A DNA stretch of 64,000 nucleotides from positions 310,001 through 374,000 of the forward strand of contig NZ_JAAOZT010000009.1 in NCBI RefSeq assembly GCF_011947285.1, read 5' to 3'. The translations under genes and the position numbers were made by a program. The notes beneath the pieces were generated by a model, which worked only from the letters and a program-made list of their open reading frames with translations, had not been told where the DNA came from and did no database searches. Shown piece after piece: positions 37,205 to 46,297 of this stretch. The stretch is from Glaciimonas immobilis. GTDB lineage: Bacteria; Pseudomonadota; Gammaproteobacteria; Burkholderiales; Burkholderiaceae_D. Positions within the stretch are counted from its first letter, which is position 1, and every line of letters starts with the position of its first letter.

Positions 37205-37601
37205 AAAGTTCTCCTGGAACTGTACATGAGGGAGGGCACTGTCGCGTTCGGATGACCGCCCTTAAAAACGGCCTGTGAGACGACTTGCACGGGTCCGGTC
37301 ACAAAATGGTACCGGACTCCCTTCAATATAGTTCCAGCAGGAAATAAAGTAAAAGCAGTTATTGACAGGCATTGCGCGTTTAGCTTGAATGTTGGGCTTG
37401 CCAGAGAGCCATCTCGATCGGTGGCCTATAGTATGTCCAGCATCAACGCCGCACCAAACAACAGCAGCGAAAATCCTCACATCCAGAAGAATGCATCCCG
37501 GCGCGGCCAGTCCTTCAAAACTATAAACATTGATAGTTACATTACTACCTTAATCTCATCATAATTGGCTTATTGCAATACGTGATATTTTTCAGGGATG
37601 A
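37205..37601. other. Gap upstream of the peptide gene
   Basis: About 400 bases holding the promoter region of the double-glycine peptide gene and the citrate-transporter 3' duplicate at 37440-37496. AT-rich around 37510-37590. Otherwise no gene seen. Confidence 0.4.
37440..37496 (-). pseudogene. Duplicate of the 3' end of the CitMHS transporter gene
   Basis: About 57 bases match 40180-40236 with roughly four substitutions, same strand. Read on the minus strand they encode AFFWM-stop-GFSLLLFGAALMLD, the C-terminus of the intact transporter with its Trp codon turned to TGA. Only this tip is present; a remnant of duplication or recombination. Confidence 0.85.
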
Positions 37602-37742
37602 GGTAATGAAGCGGACGCCCTTCGTGCTGAAGGGCGGGTCGTCTCCATCGGACGGCGCGTCGCCTTTGCGGAGGCAACGTTAAAGGACGCCAGAGGCGGG
37701 CTCTACGCCGCTACGTCGACACTCCTGCTCATGGAGCGGTAA
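37602..37742 (+). pseudogene. 3' stub of a PaaI-type hotdog thioesterase
   Basis: An in-frame stretch of about 46 codons ending in TAA at 37740-37742. It reads GRVVSIGRRVAFAEATLKDA then RGGLYAATSTLLLMER, which is the last two strands of PaaI/YbgC-like acyl-CoA thioesterases (relatives read GRVVR.GRR.A..EA.V.DA.G.L.A.AT.T). A TGA lies just upstream and no N-terminal part is present, so the gene is truncated at its 5' end. It stops 11 bases before the fabF-like gene. Confidence 0.65.
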
Positions 37743-37753
37743 CCCAGAAGATA

Positions 37754-39034
37754 ATGAAAAGTAATCATAAGATGAGAATTGTTGTCACCGGTATGGGAGT
37801 TGTCTCGCCGCTGGGCTGCGGCGTCGACTTTGCCTGGTCAGACCTTATCGCTGGTCGGTCTGGCATCCGGCGTCTGGCTCCCGAATTTGCAGCCGATGTA
37901 CCTTGCCAGGTCGCCGGTCTCGTTCCGTTATCGGGCGAATTGGGTGGTTTCGACGTTGACACAGTTGTTTCCAGTAAAGACCAAAAGAAGATGGACCGCT
38001 TCATCCAGTTCGCGCTTGGCGCAGCGGATGAAGCTATATCCCAAGCGGGGTGGCGCCCTGAAACCGAAGCGCAGCGTGTGCGCACAGCGACCGTGATTGC
38101 ATCTGGCATCGGAGGCTTTCCTTTGATTGCGGAAGCCGTTCGTGTTACCGATGCGCGCGGCGCACGCCGCTTATCGCCATTTACTATTCCGTCGTTTCTG
38201 TCAAATCTCGCTGCGGGTTGGGTCTCGATCCAGCACGGCTACAAGGGGCCGCTCGGCGCACCCACGACCGCTTGCGCCGCGAGTGTTCAAGCCATTGGAG
38301 ATGCGGCGCGTCTCATCCGGGCTGGCGAGGCTGATATCGCGATTTGTGGCGGTGCGGAGGCCGCCATTGATCGGGTCAGTCTTGGCGGGTTTGCCGCTGC
38401 GCGAGCGCTTTCAACTAACTTCAATGACAATCCGACAGCGGCCTCGCGCCCCTTCGACTCATCTCGCGACGGTTTTGTAATGGGTGAAGGAGCAGGAATA
38501 GTTGTGATCGAGTCGCTCCAACACGCACTGTCCCGAGGTGCCTCGCCATTAGCCGAATTAATCGGGTATGGCACTAGCGCCGATGCCTATCATCTGACCG
38601 CTGGTCCAGACACGGGCGAGGGCGCGGCCAGATCCATGCAGGCCGCACTGGACCAGGCTGGACTGCAGGCGTCGGTCGTCCGCCATGTCAACGCGCATGC
38701 CACGTCAACACCAGTTGGGGATCGTGGCGAAATTGCTGCCCTCAAAACGGTCTTTGGCGAAGTTAATGGTCCGGCGATCAGTGCAACCAAATCGGCGACA
38801 GGGCACATGCTCGGTGCAGCGGGCGGGATAGAGGCAATCTTTACGTTGATGGCACTGCGAGACCAGATGCTCCCGCCAACGTTAAATCTCGTCGATCCCG
38901 ATCCGCTCGCTGCAGGGCTTGATCTCGTGGGACCGAACGCACGGCCGTGGGAATTCGACTATGCGATTTCGAATGGCTTCGGGTTCGGCGGCGTCAACGC
39001 TAGTGTGCTTTTCAAACGTTGGACAGGAATTTGA
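37754..39034 (+). CDS. FabF-like beta-ketoacyl-ACP synthase II
   Basis: 426 residues, condensing enzyme of fatty-acid or polyketide synthesis. Catalytic Cys174 in TTACAASVQAI, His315 in NAHATSTPVGD and His351 in SATGHMLGAAGG form the Cys-His-His triad; Lys in ATKSATGH. The sequence around KDQKKMDRFIQFA and the GGFDVD insert resembles alphaproteobacterial FabF paralogues more than a typical betaproteobacterial one. Isolated from other fab genes and without an acyl carrier protein. It lies between a thioesterase stub and a transposase stub, so probably acquired. Start may be ATG 37754 or 37772. Confidence 0.88.
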   Translation: MKSNHKMRIVVTGMGVVSPLGCGVDFAWSDLIAGRSGIRRLAPEFAADVPCQVAGLVPLSGELGGFDVDTVVSSKDQKKMDRFIQFALGAADEAISQAGWRPETEAQRVRTATVIASGIGGFPLIAEAVRVTDARGARRLSPFTIPSFLSNLAAGWVSIQHGYKGPLGAPTTACAASVQAIGDAARLIRAGEADIAICGGAEAAIDRVSLGGFAAARALSTNFNDNPTAASRPFDSSRDGFVMGEGAGIVVIESLQHALSRGASPLAELIGYGTSADAYHLTAGPDTGEGAARSMQAALDQAGLQASVVRHVNAHATSTPVGDRGEIAALKTVFGEVNGPAISATKSATGHMLGAAGGIEAIFTLMALRDQMLPPTLNLVDPDPLAAGLDLVGPNARPWEFDYAISNGFGFGGVNASVLFKRWTGI

Positions 39035-39048
39035 GCTTTGGCAGTTGA

Positions 39049-39321
39049 TGCGGCGAATTTTTTCGACTGCGGGTGGCCAAAGTGCCGAAGGAGTCGATTT
39101 ACTTCGCTACCGACTTGGTCCAGGAGCACGTGCGCGACGAACAGTTGAAGGTCATCAAATACAACAACTTGATCGCCGACTTGCTAATTTTCCACAATTG
39201 GAAGAGCATGACGTACACACTAATAGGACTAATGGCGCTGCAGGACGAAGGGATGGTATTGACGCCGGAGATTCTGCGCGCGCTGAGCCTGTACCGGCAG
39301 CGCCCAGTTCACTTGAACTAA
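39049..39321 (+). pseudogene. C-terminal fragment of a Tn3-family-like transposase
   Basis: Open frame following a TGA at 39046-39048. It reads PKESIYFATDLVQEHVRDEQ, then VIKYNNLIADLLIFHN, MT, LMALQDEGMVLTPEILRALS and LYR. The (K)YN.LIA(D/N)..IFHN...MT...L..(E)G......L..LSPY signature belongs to the C-terminus of Tn3-type transposases; here the usual HINRFG ending is lost (LYRQRPVHLN-stop). No inverted repeats or resolvase seen. Assignment from remembered motif pattern. Confidence 0.55.
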
Positions 39322-39325
39322 AAAA

Positions 39326-40039
39326 CTAAAAAATTAGACCTAAGGCCGTAGCTTTTACCGCAGCTTGCGTTTTATTTATTACAGCCATTTTTTTTATTAC
39401 ATTTGCAACATGAAAATTAACTGTGCTATCTGCAATTGATAGGATTTTTCCAATTTCCGACGCGGTTTTTCCGAGAGCCGTCCACTTCAGAACTTCCTTC
39501 TCGCGTTTGGTCATTTCGGAGCAGGATTCGGTAGTAAATTGGGGTGCCAAATACTTGGATATTCCTTTGTGAACCAAATGTGACAGGCCTATGAGGTCAA
39601 CACGCTTAAATTTAGTAAATCGTTTAGCCACTGCCTGGCTTCCTCTGGCCACGGTGAAGAGGGCATTTACTCCAATCCCCACTCGATGACTTTGTATCCA
39701 TCCAGAATGTAGACCCGCCCGTTCCATGTCAGCCCAAAGATGGGGTGTTGTTTCGAAAGTTTTTTGAGTCCATGCCAATGGAGCCGAATTCAATAACGCG
39801 TATCGAACCGCAGGATCAATTTCAATATAACCGCGCTCATCATAAATATCCTGCCAAGACACAGGGTAATTGCTAAACAATACACCCCTATCTTTAACGA
39901 TCGGAATAGCTGCTTTTATCCCATAAGCGCAGTATTCGTAACCAAGTTCTTTTGCCACTTGAACAGCCGAACTAAAAATCCGCTGGGTGCGCGTAATAAC
40001 GTCTTTGTCTGAAATTTTATTGATTAAATACCCTGTCAT
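39326..40039 (-). CDS. LuxR-family quorum-sensing regulator (LuxR solo)
   Basis: 237 residues. N-terminal autoinducer-binding domain (about 15-165) keeps the acyl-homoserine-lactone pocket residues of TraR/LuxR: Trp62, Tyr66, Asp75, Pro76 and Trp90 (SWQDIY, EIDPAVR, PLAW). C-terminal LuxR HTH (about 175-235: MTKREKEVLKWTALGKTASE, STVNFHVANVIKKM). No luxI-type synthase lies in the window, so it is a solo here that may answer its own or foreign signals. It sits 126 bases from the citrate transporter stop and within the bracketed patch carrying the fabF-like and double-glycine peptide genes; no clear lux box was found near them. Confidence 0.88.
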   Translation of the reverse strand: MTGYLINKISDKDVITRTQRIFSSAVQVAKELGYEYCAYGIKAAIPIVKDRGVLFSNYPVSWQDIYDERGYIEIDPAVRYALLNSAPLAWTQKTFETTPHLWADMERAGLHSGWIQSHRVGIGVNALFTVARGSQAVAKRFTKFKRVDLIGLSHLVHKGISKYLAPQFTTESCSEMTKREKEVLKWTALGKTASEIGKILSIADSTVNFHVANVIKKMAVINKTQAAVKATALGLIF

Positions 40040-40165
40040 CGTTGCTCGTCTCCCTATAATTTTAGATAAACCGTTGGCCTCAAAACTTTTTCCAAGAAAA
40101 AATTTCGAGGGAAGCTCACTCGGAAATTCGAAGTGATTTATATTGCAATCATCGGTTTATGAGGC

Positions 40166-41515
40166 CTACATCAAATCAAGCATCAGCGCCGCACCAAACA
40201 ACAACAGCGAAAATCCCCACATCCAGAAGAATGCATAGCGGATATACGCCCCTATCTCAAGCTGGGCCAATCCAAGCGCCATCCAGAGTGCTGGCGAGAA
40301 CGGGCTGATAAAAGTGCCGAGGACGTTCCCTATCGTTAATGCGTGGACGATATTTGCAGCAGGCACACCGTGCTCGGATACGATTTGCACGACTACCGGT
40401 AGCAGGCCGAAATAGTAGGCATCGGTACTGAGTAACAACTCCATCGGAAAACCGAAAAATCCGAGTATCAAGTGCAGATGGGGGACCGTCGCCGTCGGCA
40501 AAATATTTACCAGATCGTTAGCTATCGCCCGTAGCATGCCGCTGCCATCCATAATCCCCAGAAACGATCCCGCTGCCAAAATAATCCCACCCATCATCAT
40601 CGCGCTTTGAGCGTGCGCCGAGATGCGTTTTGCCTGTTCGTCCACGGTCGGATAATTGATGATGAGCGCGATGGACAAGCCGATCATGAAAATATAGGCG
40701 GAAGGTAAGATGCCACCGATCAGGCTAGCGAGTACGGCGGCGAAAATAGCAGTGTTTACCCAGATTAATTTCGGTCGTAGTAAGGCCTCTTCCTGAGCCG
40801 ACATTTGATGCGCAATATCAGCTTCCGCATCTTCAGCCGCATCGACAACAATGGCGGTATTCGCACCATCGTTGAGGTTAATTTGGCCGCCTTGAGCCAT
40901 TGCGATACGGCGCTTTTCTGCGAGACCAAAAATGCTGGCCATGGCAATCAGCAGTACCGCCCCGATGATCTGTATCGGTATCAACGGCTGCCACAATGAG
41001 GTGACTTCAATCCCGGTGACCGCAGCAGCTCGTCCCAAAGGTCCGGCCCACGGCAACATGTTGAAGATACCGGCACCGGTTGCCAGTAGCATTAACATCA
41101 GATATGGGTTCATTTTAAGTTTTTTGTAGAGCGGCAGCAGTGCTGGAATTGTCATCAAAAAGGTCGTAGCGCCAGCGCCGTCCAGATGCGCTAGCATGCC
41201 CAATATCGCGGTGCCGATAGCCACCGTAACAACGTTTCCTCTGGTCAGCGTCACCATGCCGCGAATCAAGGGGCGAAATAATCCGGCATCTTGCATGACG
41301 CCAAAAAAGGTAATCGCAAAAATAAACATCGTCGCCACCGGCATGACTTTGGTGAGTCCGGCGGAATAGAACGCACCGATTTCAGGTATCGAAAATCCGG
41401 CTAGTACTGCACCGGTCAACGGTATCAGTACTAACCCGATGATTGGTGACACTTTGCGCCAGAGCAGTAACAAAACGAGTGTCACCAGCGTGAACAGTCC
41501 GATTAACGTAAGCAC
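40166..41515 (-). CDS. CitMHS-family citrate transporter
   Basis: 449 residues with about twelve hydrophobic segments and a charged central loop (about 215-245). CitMHS features include GLTKVMPVATMFIFAITFFG, LAHLDGAGATTFLMTIPALL, NMLPWAGPLGRAAAV and SPALWMALGLAQLEIGAYI. The family exports or imports citrate complexed to Mg or Ca, coupled to protons. Its last codons are duplicated at 37440-37496. No two-component regulator adjacent. Confidence 0.88.
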   Translation of the reverse strand: MLTLIGLFTLVTLVLLLLWRKVSPIIGLVLIPLTGAVLAGFSIPEIGAFYSAGLTKVMPVATMFIFAITFFGVMQDAGLFRPLIRGMVTLTRGNVVTVAIGTAILGMLAHLDGAGATTFLMTIPALLPLYKKLKMNPYLMLMLLATGAGIFNMLPWAGPLGRAAAVTGIEVTSLWQPLIPIQIIGAVLLIAMASIFGLAEKRRIAMAQGGQINLNDGANTAIVVDAAEDAEADIAHQMSAQEEALLRPKLIWVNTAIFAAVLASLIGGILPSAYIFMIGLSIALIINYPTVDEQAKRISAHAQSAMMMGGIILAAGSFLGIMDGSGMLRAIANDLVNILPTATVPHLHLILGFFGFPMELLLSTDAYYFGLLPVVVQIVSEHGVPAANIVHALTIGNVLGTFISPFSPALWMALGLAQLEIGAYIRYAFFWMWGFSLLLFGAALMLDLM

Positions 41516-42404
41516 GGGAATATCTTTCTCATGAGAAATAATTTGCTTAATATAATATGAAATGCGCTCGGGATGACGTTTTGCACCGAGAGTTAGGGAA
41601 ATTACTTATGATTTAGGAAAAATCTTGATAGGGTTTCAAGAGATTAGTCGCAATCGGAGCGCACATGTGTGAACCGTTTTGATAAGGCGGGCGAAAATTC
41701 CCTCTCTTTATTTTTGACGCGCAGTTATTCAGCGCGCTTGAACGCGGGTTTCCAGACATGTTTTTAGAAAATTTGCAGGCAGGTTTTGGGGCACCGCCTT
41801 CAGCGCTATGCTGAAAAATTATCTTGGAATGGCACCGATAGCACCGGTTTTAAATGCCATCCATAAGTATTTCACTAGTCTTTGTATTGAGGGGCCACGA
41901 TTTTGGAGGTCTTTCAGGAGGCGTGTGTTAAAAACTGATTTGGTAAACCACATGCGCATTTTTGAGAAGTGTGACCCATCGGCCATACGCATTCTGGTCG
42001 TACCTAAAGTCCACACAACAAGACAGCGCTTGCTTAAAAATATTTACCTTACTGATGGTCCTCAATGGTTATCGTCATCAAACTTACAGTCGCTTTATTC
42101 TTGTTATTCGCAGGTGTTTTTTCAGTCCAAATAACGAGGTCATCAAAACTCCTGCCAGCGAAGAACTGCGTCAGAGCAGCTAGGTTAAGGCCGCTGAGCT
42201 TCGGCGCAAATTACACGCACCGAATGTTGCGTTGCCATCTCCGCCGTCACGGCATCTCCAGAAGACGTCAATTTGCTCACGCTACCTGATGAGTCGCCTT
42301 GTTTTGAGATTTACCAATTCGACTTATTGTTAGGCCCCTAAAATTAACAGTCAAGTATTGTTAAATTTGGCATCTATATCAAAATCGCCCCCGGAGTAAA
42401 TTAT
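41516..42404. other. 890-base gap without a recognisable gene
   Basis: Three overlapping plus-strand frames (within 41808-42289) begin with ATG, but none has a ribosome-binding site or family features. One stretch near 42230-42350 reads ISAVTASPEDVNLLTLPDES in a frame closed upstream by TGA, giving the impression of a frame-shifted remnant. The first 100 bases are presumably the transporter promoter. I see no intact gene. Confidence 0.4.
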
Positions 42405-43297
42405 ATGGATCTCAACCAGTTAAAAACATTTGTTGCTGTGGCCGAAGAGGCCAACCTCACCAGAGCCTCCGAAATTTTGTTTCTCAGTCAGCCTGCGGTA
42501 AGTGCTCAAATCAAGGCGTTGGAAGCGGAACTAGGCCTTACTTTGTTTAACCGTAACGCAAGAGGAATGACGTTAACAGTTGCCGGCAATGTGTTGAAAC
42601 AAGATGCCTTGCGTGCCCTCAGTGCAGCGAAGAATGTCCTTTCACGCGCACAAGCCTTCCGGTCTAGCTTAATTGGCAAGTGCAATATTGGCACAATTTC
42701 CGAACCGGTCGTGTTACATCTTGCAGAACTGCTCTCTACTCTAATGAAGACGCATCCCAATTTGTCCATGACATTAACGCAAAGTATCTCGGGTATCGTG
42801 ATCGATCAATTATTGGAAGGAAAATTGCATGGAGGATATGTTATTGGCAATGTCAATGATGCGAGGATCGCTTGTATCCCCGTTAGTCCGATTGCTTTGC
42901 GCATTGTTGCTCCTTACGACTGGAAAGACAAAATCACACATGCTGACTGGAAAGATATAGCCCGATTGCCTTGGATTTCTATGCCGCAAAAGTGTTCTTT
43001 CAGTAAGATTACGGAAAGAATTTTTGCAAGGAATGGGCTTACATTGTCTAGCGTGGTTGCGGTTGATCAAGAAGAAACGCATCCGGCATTGGCTTGGCCT
43101 TAATGCGCGAAGACGTCGCGCTCGTCGCGGAATCTAAAAAAGAGTTAGTGATATGGCCGCAAAGTGCTGAAACAAGCACGCTTAATTTTATCTACCTACA
43201 CTCTGAAGCGGACTCTCCAATCGTGCACGCCCTGAGACAAGGAATTAATGCAGTGTGGAAATTACCTTCTAACCAAAAAATGCCAATCCTCGATTGA
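42405..43297 (+). pseudogene. LysR-family regulator broken by a small deletion/frameshift
   Basis: From ATG 42405 a normal LysR start (MDLNQLKTFVAVAEEANLTR, HTH to about 60, effector domain after) runs 232 codons to VVAVDQEETHPALAWP-stop at 43103. In the next frame the sequence continues as GIGLALMREDVALVAESKKE to a natural end at 43297. Intact relatives read DQEET......ASGIGLALMRE. About 20 bases coding for the missing residues have been lost near 43080, shifting the frame. CGGAG precedes the start. The effector domain is split, so probably inactive. Confidence 0.85.
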
Positions 43298-43562
43298 ATA
43301 TGGCAGAAATAAAACAAAGACGATTCCGTATGTGGACAATCGCCTTTATTGCATTTCGTTAGCAAATACTCTCTACCAATTTTTGTAGCTCGTCAGCACG
43401 CACTTTTCCGCTATCTGCTCCGGCGCCAGGACGGCACCGCCAGCGGAAAAAATAGCTATTTGGTTTTCATCGTAGGCGCCCAACGCCTTTTGGATGGGAC
43501 AATAAATCATCGGGTCCCGCAATAGTATTGATGCCAGATTCCGTCGTGGAATTGATCGCAGA
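43298..43562 (-). other. Possible decayed coding remnant downstream of the decarboxylase gene
   Basis: On the minus strand one frame reads RDPMIYCPIQKALGAYDENQ then IAIFSAGGAVLAPEQIAEKC, and a second frame continues RADELQKLVES. The joined text looks protein-like, as if a 3' gene end had been frame-shifted, but I do not recognise the family. Confidence 0.35.
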
Positions 43563-44831
43563 TTATTTTTTGGAGAGAGAAGTTTGTTGCTTTTGCAAAG
43601 TAGCCAATCCATCTAATATCGCTTGAACCGCCTCAGCGGTGATGCCGATATGAAAATTCAGTAAAATAGAATTTTTGGTGATCCGATTAATATACACACC
43701 ATGTTCACTATATAAATAAGACTGCACTTCAACGGCGGTCAGATCCAGTGCCTGTATGTTGATTGATAGTTTGCAAGGATCTTCACAAACAAAACGATTC
43801 ATGTCGCCGAGATCGGGCAGCGAGTTGATGTAGTAGCATGACCACGCGGTCCCGATTTCCAATTTTTTTCTGAACTCTTTTGCAAGTGATAAGGCATTAC
43901 TCAAAAGATGTTCTCCCTCTTGCTCCATTTGCGCGCGCGCCATATCCAGCGAGGCTAAGATTGGATAGCTGGGCGAAGTGCTGTGAATACGAAATTTTTC
44001 AATATTCAGTTTCTCTCGCAAAGTTTCCGAGCCACGAAAATGAATCATAGAAGCCTGACGTAATGCGCTCAAGGACTTATGTGAAGATTGTGTGCATACC
44101 AATTCCAGATCAGGATAGTCGCGCATCAAGCCATCGATATGCATGGCGGTAATTTCTTTTAATGCTGGATTAAAATAATTTGCTGCTCCCCAGGCTTCAT
44201 CAATCAGAAATTTTCTGGTGCGTATGCCGGAATCGAGCAATTCACGCAAGATCATTGGGATGTTGTAAATCACGCCTTCGTGCGATTGCGCGGTAAGAAC
44301 GATCAGTTCGTAGCTTTGATTCTTTTTTTCTGCATTTTGAACAACCTCTATTAGTGAGGCGATATGCCATATGCTGCGCTCACTTTGATCGCAGCGAAAC
44401 TGCGGCCAGATGTAATGAACCGAAGCCTTTAATGTATTCAAGTAAAAATGAATCAATTGATGACAGCTTTGATCGATTAGAACAAATCTCTCAGAGCACT
44501 GGTATAAGGCCGAGATTGCGATCTGATTGCTGGTCGTTGTGCCCGTTGTCACGTAGAGCGTTCCATCGGCGTTAAATAATGCCGCCGCCAAATCTTCCGA
44601 TTCGCGAATGACCGATTTCGAAAAAAAGAAACTGTCGAATAATTTCCCCGTGATGGTTAATTCTGTACCGAAGAAGTTCTTTCCAAAAAGCGCATGGTAC
44701 TTTCCACCTAGCTCGTCGTCGCTGAGGGAGTTGCCCTGATAAATCGGAAAAGCATGAAATGAATATTTGGTCGTTTCACGTAAGGTAAGTATCGCATCTG
44801 CGATCGGCGTTTTGTAATGCGTAGTGAGCAT
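43563..44831 (-). CDS. Short Orn/Lys/Arg-decarboxylase-like PLP enzyme
   Basis: 422 residues from ATG 44831 (AGAGG 8 bases upstream; GTG 44861 is possible). Fold-type I PLP domain of the Orn/Lys/Arg decarboxylase group: FFFSKSVIRESED, NADGTLYVTTGTTTSNQIAI (cofactor phosphate), DQSCHQLIHFYL, LIDEAWGAANYF (Asp for the pyridine N) and the PLP-Lys in CTQSSHKSLSALRQ (residue 252). Unlike the inducible decarboxylases (over 700 residues) it lacks both the N-terminal wing and the large C-terminal domain. Product could be a polyamine or another amine. It shares a strand with the DMT exporter 128 bases upstream. Confidence 0.75.
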   Translation of the reverse strand: MLTTHYKTPIADAILTLRETTKYSFHAFPIYQGNSLSDDELGGKYHALFGKNFFGTELTITGKLFDSFFFSKSVIRESEDLAAALFNADGTLYVTTGTTTSNQIAISALYQCSERFVLIDQSCHQLIHFYLNTLKASVHYIWPQFRCDQSERSIWHIASLIEVVQNAEKKNQSYELIVLTAQSHEGVIYNIPMILRELLDSGIRTRKFLIDEAWGAANYFNPALKEITAMHIDGLMRDYPDLELVCTQSSHKSLSALRQASMIHFRGSETLREKLNIEKFRIHSTSPSYPILASLDMARAQMEQEGEHLLSNALSLAKEFRKKLEIGTAWSCYYINSLPDLGDMNRFVCEDPCKLSINIQALDLTAVEVQSYLYSEHGVYINRITKNSILLNFHIGITAEAVQAILDGLATLQKQQTSLSKK

Positions 44832-44959
44832 GATATAAACCTCTATGAGATAAATCGACACCAGTAATCAATATAAAACTTCGGAGCAAGGTGGATGCCG
44901 ATCACAATAAAAGTCAGCATCTTTTTCGTGTTCTTGCATCGTATGCCTGCTACCCAGAA

Positions 44960-45958
44960 TCATTTAGACGCGCAGGCTGCAAACTTAGGGATATTCAATT
45001 TGACCTCGCCTGATGGTGCAGACAACACCTTGTTTTTTTGTATTTGACGTTGATACAGGTTATTTAGAATTAAGCTAAATGCGACCAGGCATGCTCCGGT
45101 GATTTGCATGTTTTCTGGTACGACGCCGCTCAGCGAGGAGATGCTAAAAGCTGTGATTGGTACGACATCCATAAACAGCACGCCATTTAAAGGCGTGAGT
45201 ATCTTGTTGCCGATATTCCAGCACAGCACGCCAACAAATCCCGCAATAAGGGCCATGTAGACAAGATGCGGCGCCACTTTCGAGACTGCTGCCATTGTTG
45301 TGACCGGGATAACGCCTACAAACATTAATATTGCAACGACTGCAAAGACACTCGTCAGGCCAAGTACTGTCGTGATGGCTGTGTAGCGGTATGGACTCCA
45401 TTTTGGGAAATACGAGGCCCCGATTGTGTAAAACACCCAGCACAAGGCACCAATAATGAGAGGTATATTGGCTTGGTAGGTAGATGGTGTGGTCAAAACG
45501 GCATGAATATCTCCTTTTGTGATGACTAGCAAGACACCGATAAACGACATCAAGATAAAACAGAACGAGAAGAAAGGGGGACGTACCTTTTTCAGAACCC
45601 ATATCACGCACAGCGCCAGCATCGGCATGGTTGCCATCATGATTGATGCGCTTAGCGCACCGCCTGATCCGGCTAGCTTTTGCCCGAGAAAGACTAAAAA
45701 GCCAAATCCGGCAAATCCTGCGGTGCCAAATAGCCAGGCCAGGCCCCATCGTTCTCCTTTCAACGATAATGCGCGTGTTCCTTCGCGAAAAATAAGCAAT
45801 GCAATAAATGCGATGGCTGCAATGGAATAACGTAATGCCGTGAAGGTAAATGGATCCATGTACTTCAAGGCATCGGTCATGACGGGAAACATAGCCCCCC
45901 AGGAAAGAGTGGCTGCAAAGCAGCACAGTATTCCTGTTAAGTATTTTTTTGTTTGCAT
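44960..45958 (-). CDS. DMT-superfamily (EamA) transporter
   Basis: 332 residues with ten predicted helices in two EamA repeats. Start ATG 45958 (MQTKKYLTGILCC) has GGAG 8 bases upstream; the longer frame to 46039 is polar and unlikely. LSWGAMFPVMTDALKYMDPF is the typical first-helix motif. EamA proteins export amino acids or related metabolites; placed before a decarboxylase-like gene on the same strand, it may move the substrate or product of that enzyme. Substrate unknown. Confidence 0.82.
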   Translation of the reverse strand: MQTKKYLTGILCCFAATLSWGAMFPVMTDALKYMDPFTFTALRYSIAAIAFIALLIFREGTRALSLKGERWGLAWLFGTAGFAGFGFLVFLGQKLAGSGGALSASIMMATMPMLALCVIWVLKKVRPPFFSFCFILMSFIGVLLVITKGDIHAVLTTPSTYQANIPLIIGALCWVFYTIGASYFPKWSPYRYTAITTVLGLTSVFAVVAILMFVGVIPVTTMAAVSKVAPHLVYMALIAGFVGVLCWNIGNKILTPLNGVLFMDVVPITAFSISSLSGVVPENMQITGACLVAFSLILNNLYQRQIQKNKVLSAPSGEVKLNIPKFAACASK

Positions 45959-46297
45959 TGTTTTGCTCCAAGTTAGTGGTACCGCTTTTAACCAGCGACC
46001 AGCGAACTTTAATGACATGCTCTTTAAAAATCCATTCACTTTTTTTGAATGCCGTCATCAATAGCCCTGATGGGTATGCGATCAACAGCGTTTCAGGCGA
46101 ATATTATGCAAAATTTGATGGCTTAAATTCTTGACTAAAACGCGCAAAGCAGTTCTGCAAATTACCTGAACAATAAATTGTTTTGATCGTTTTATGATTG
46201 CATCCTGAGATATGGACAATGTAAAGTTTTAGATTCGAATGACCGTTTCTCATATTCATTTCTCATACTTATTTAGACTAAAAATTTTTCAGAATTC
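45959..46297. other. Divergent promoter region between the exporter and the Fic-like gene
   Basis: 339 AT-rich bases. ACAAT-AA-ATTGT at 46170-46181 is the clearest dyad. No hrpII-type (TTCG-N16-TTCG) or PIP-like box was found before the Fic-like gene. No gene. Confidence 0.4.
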
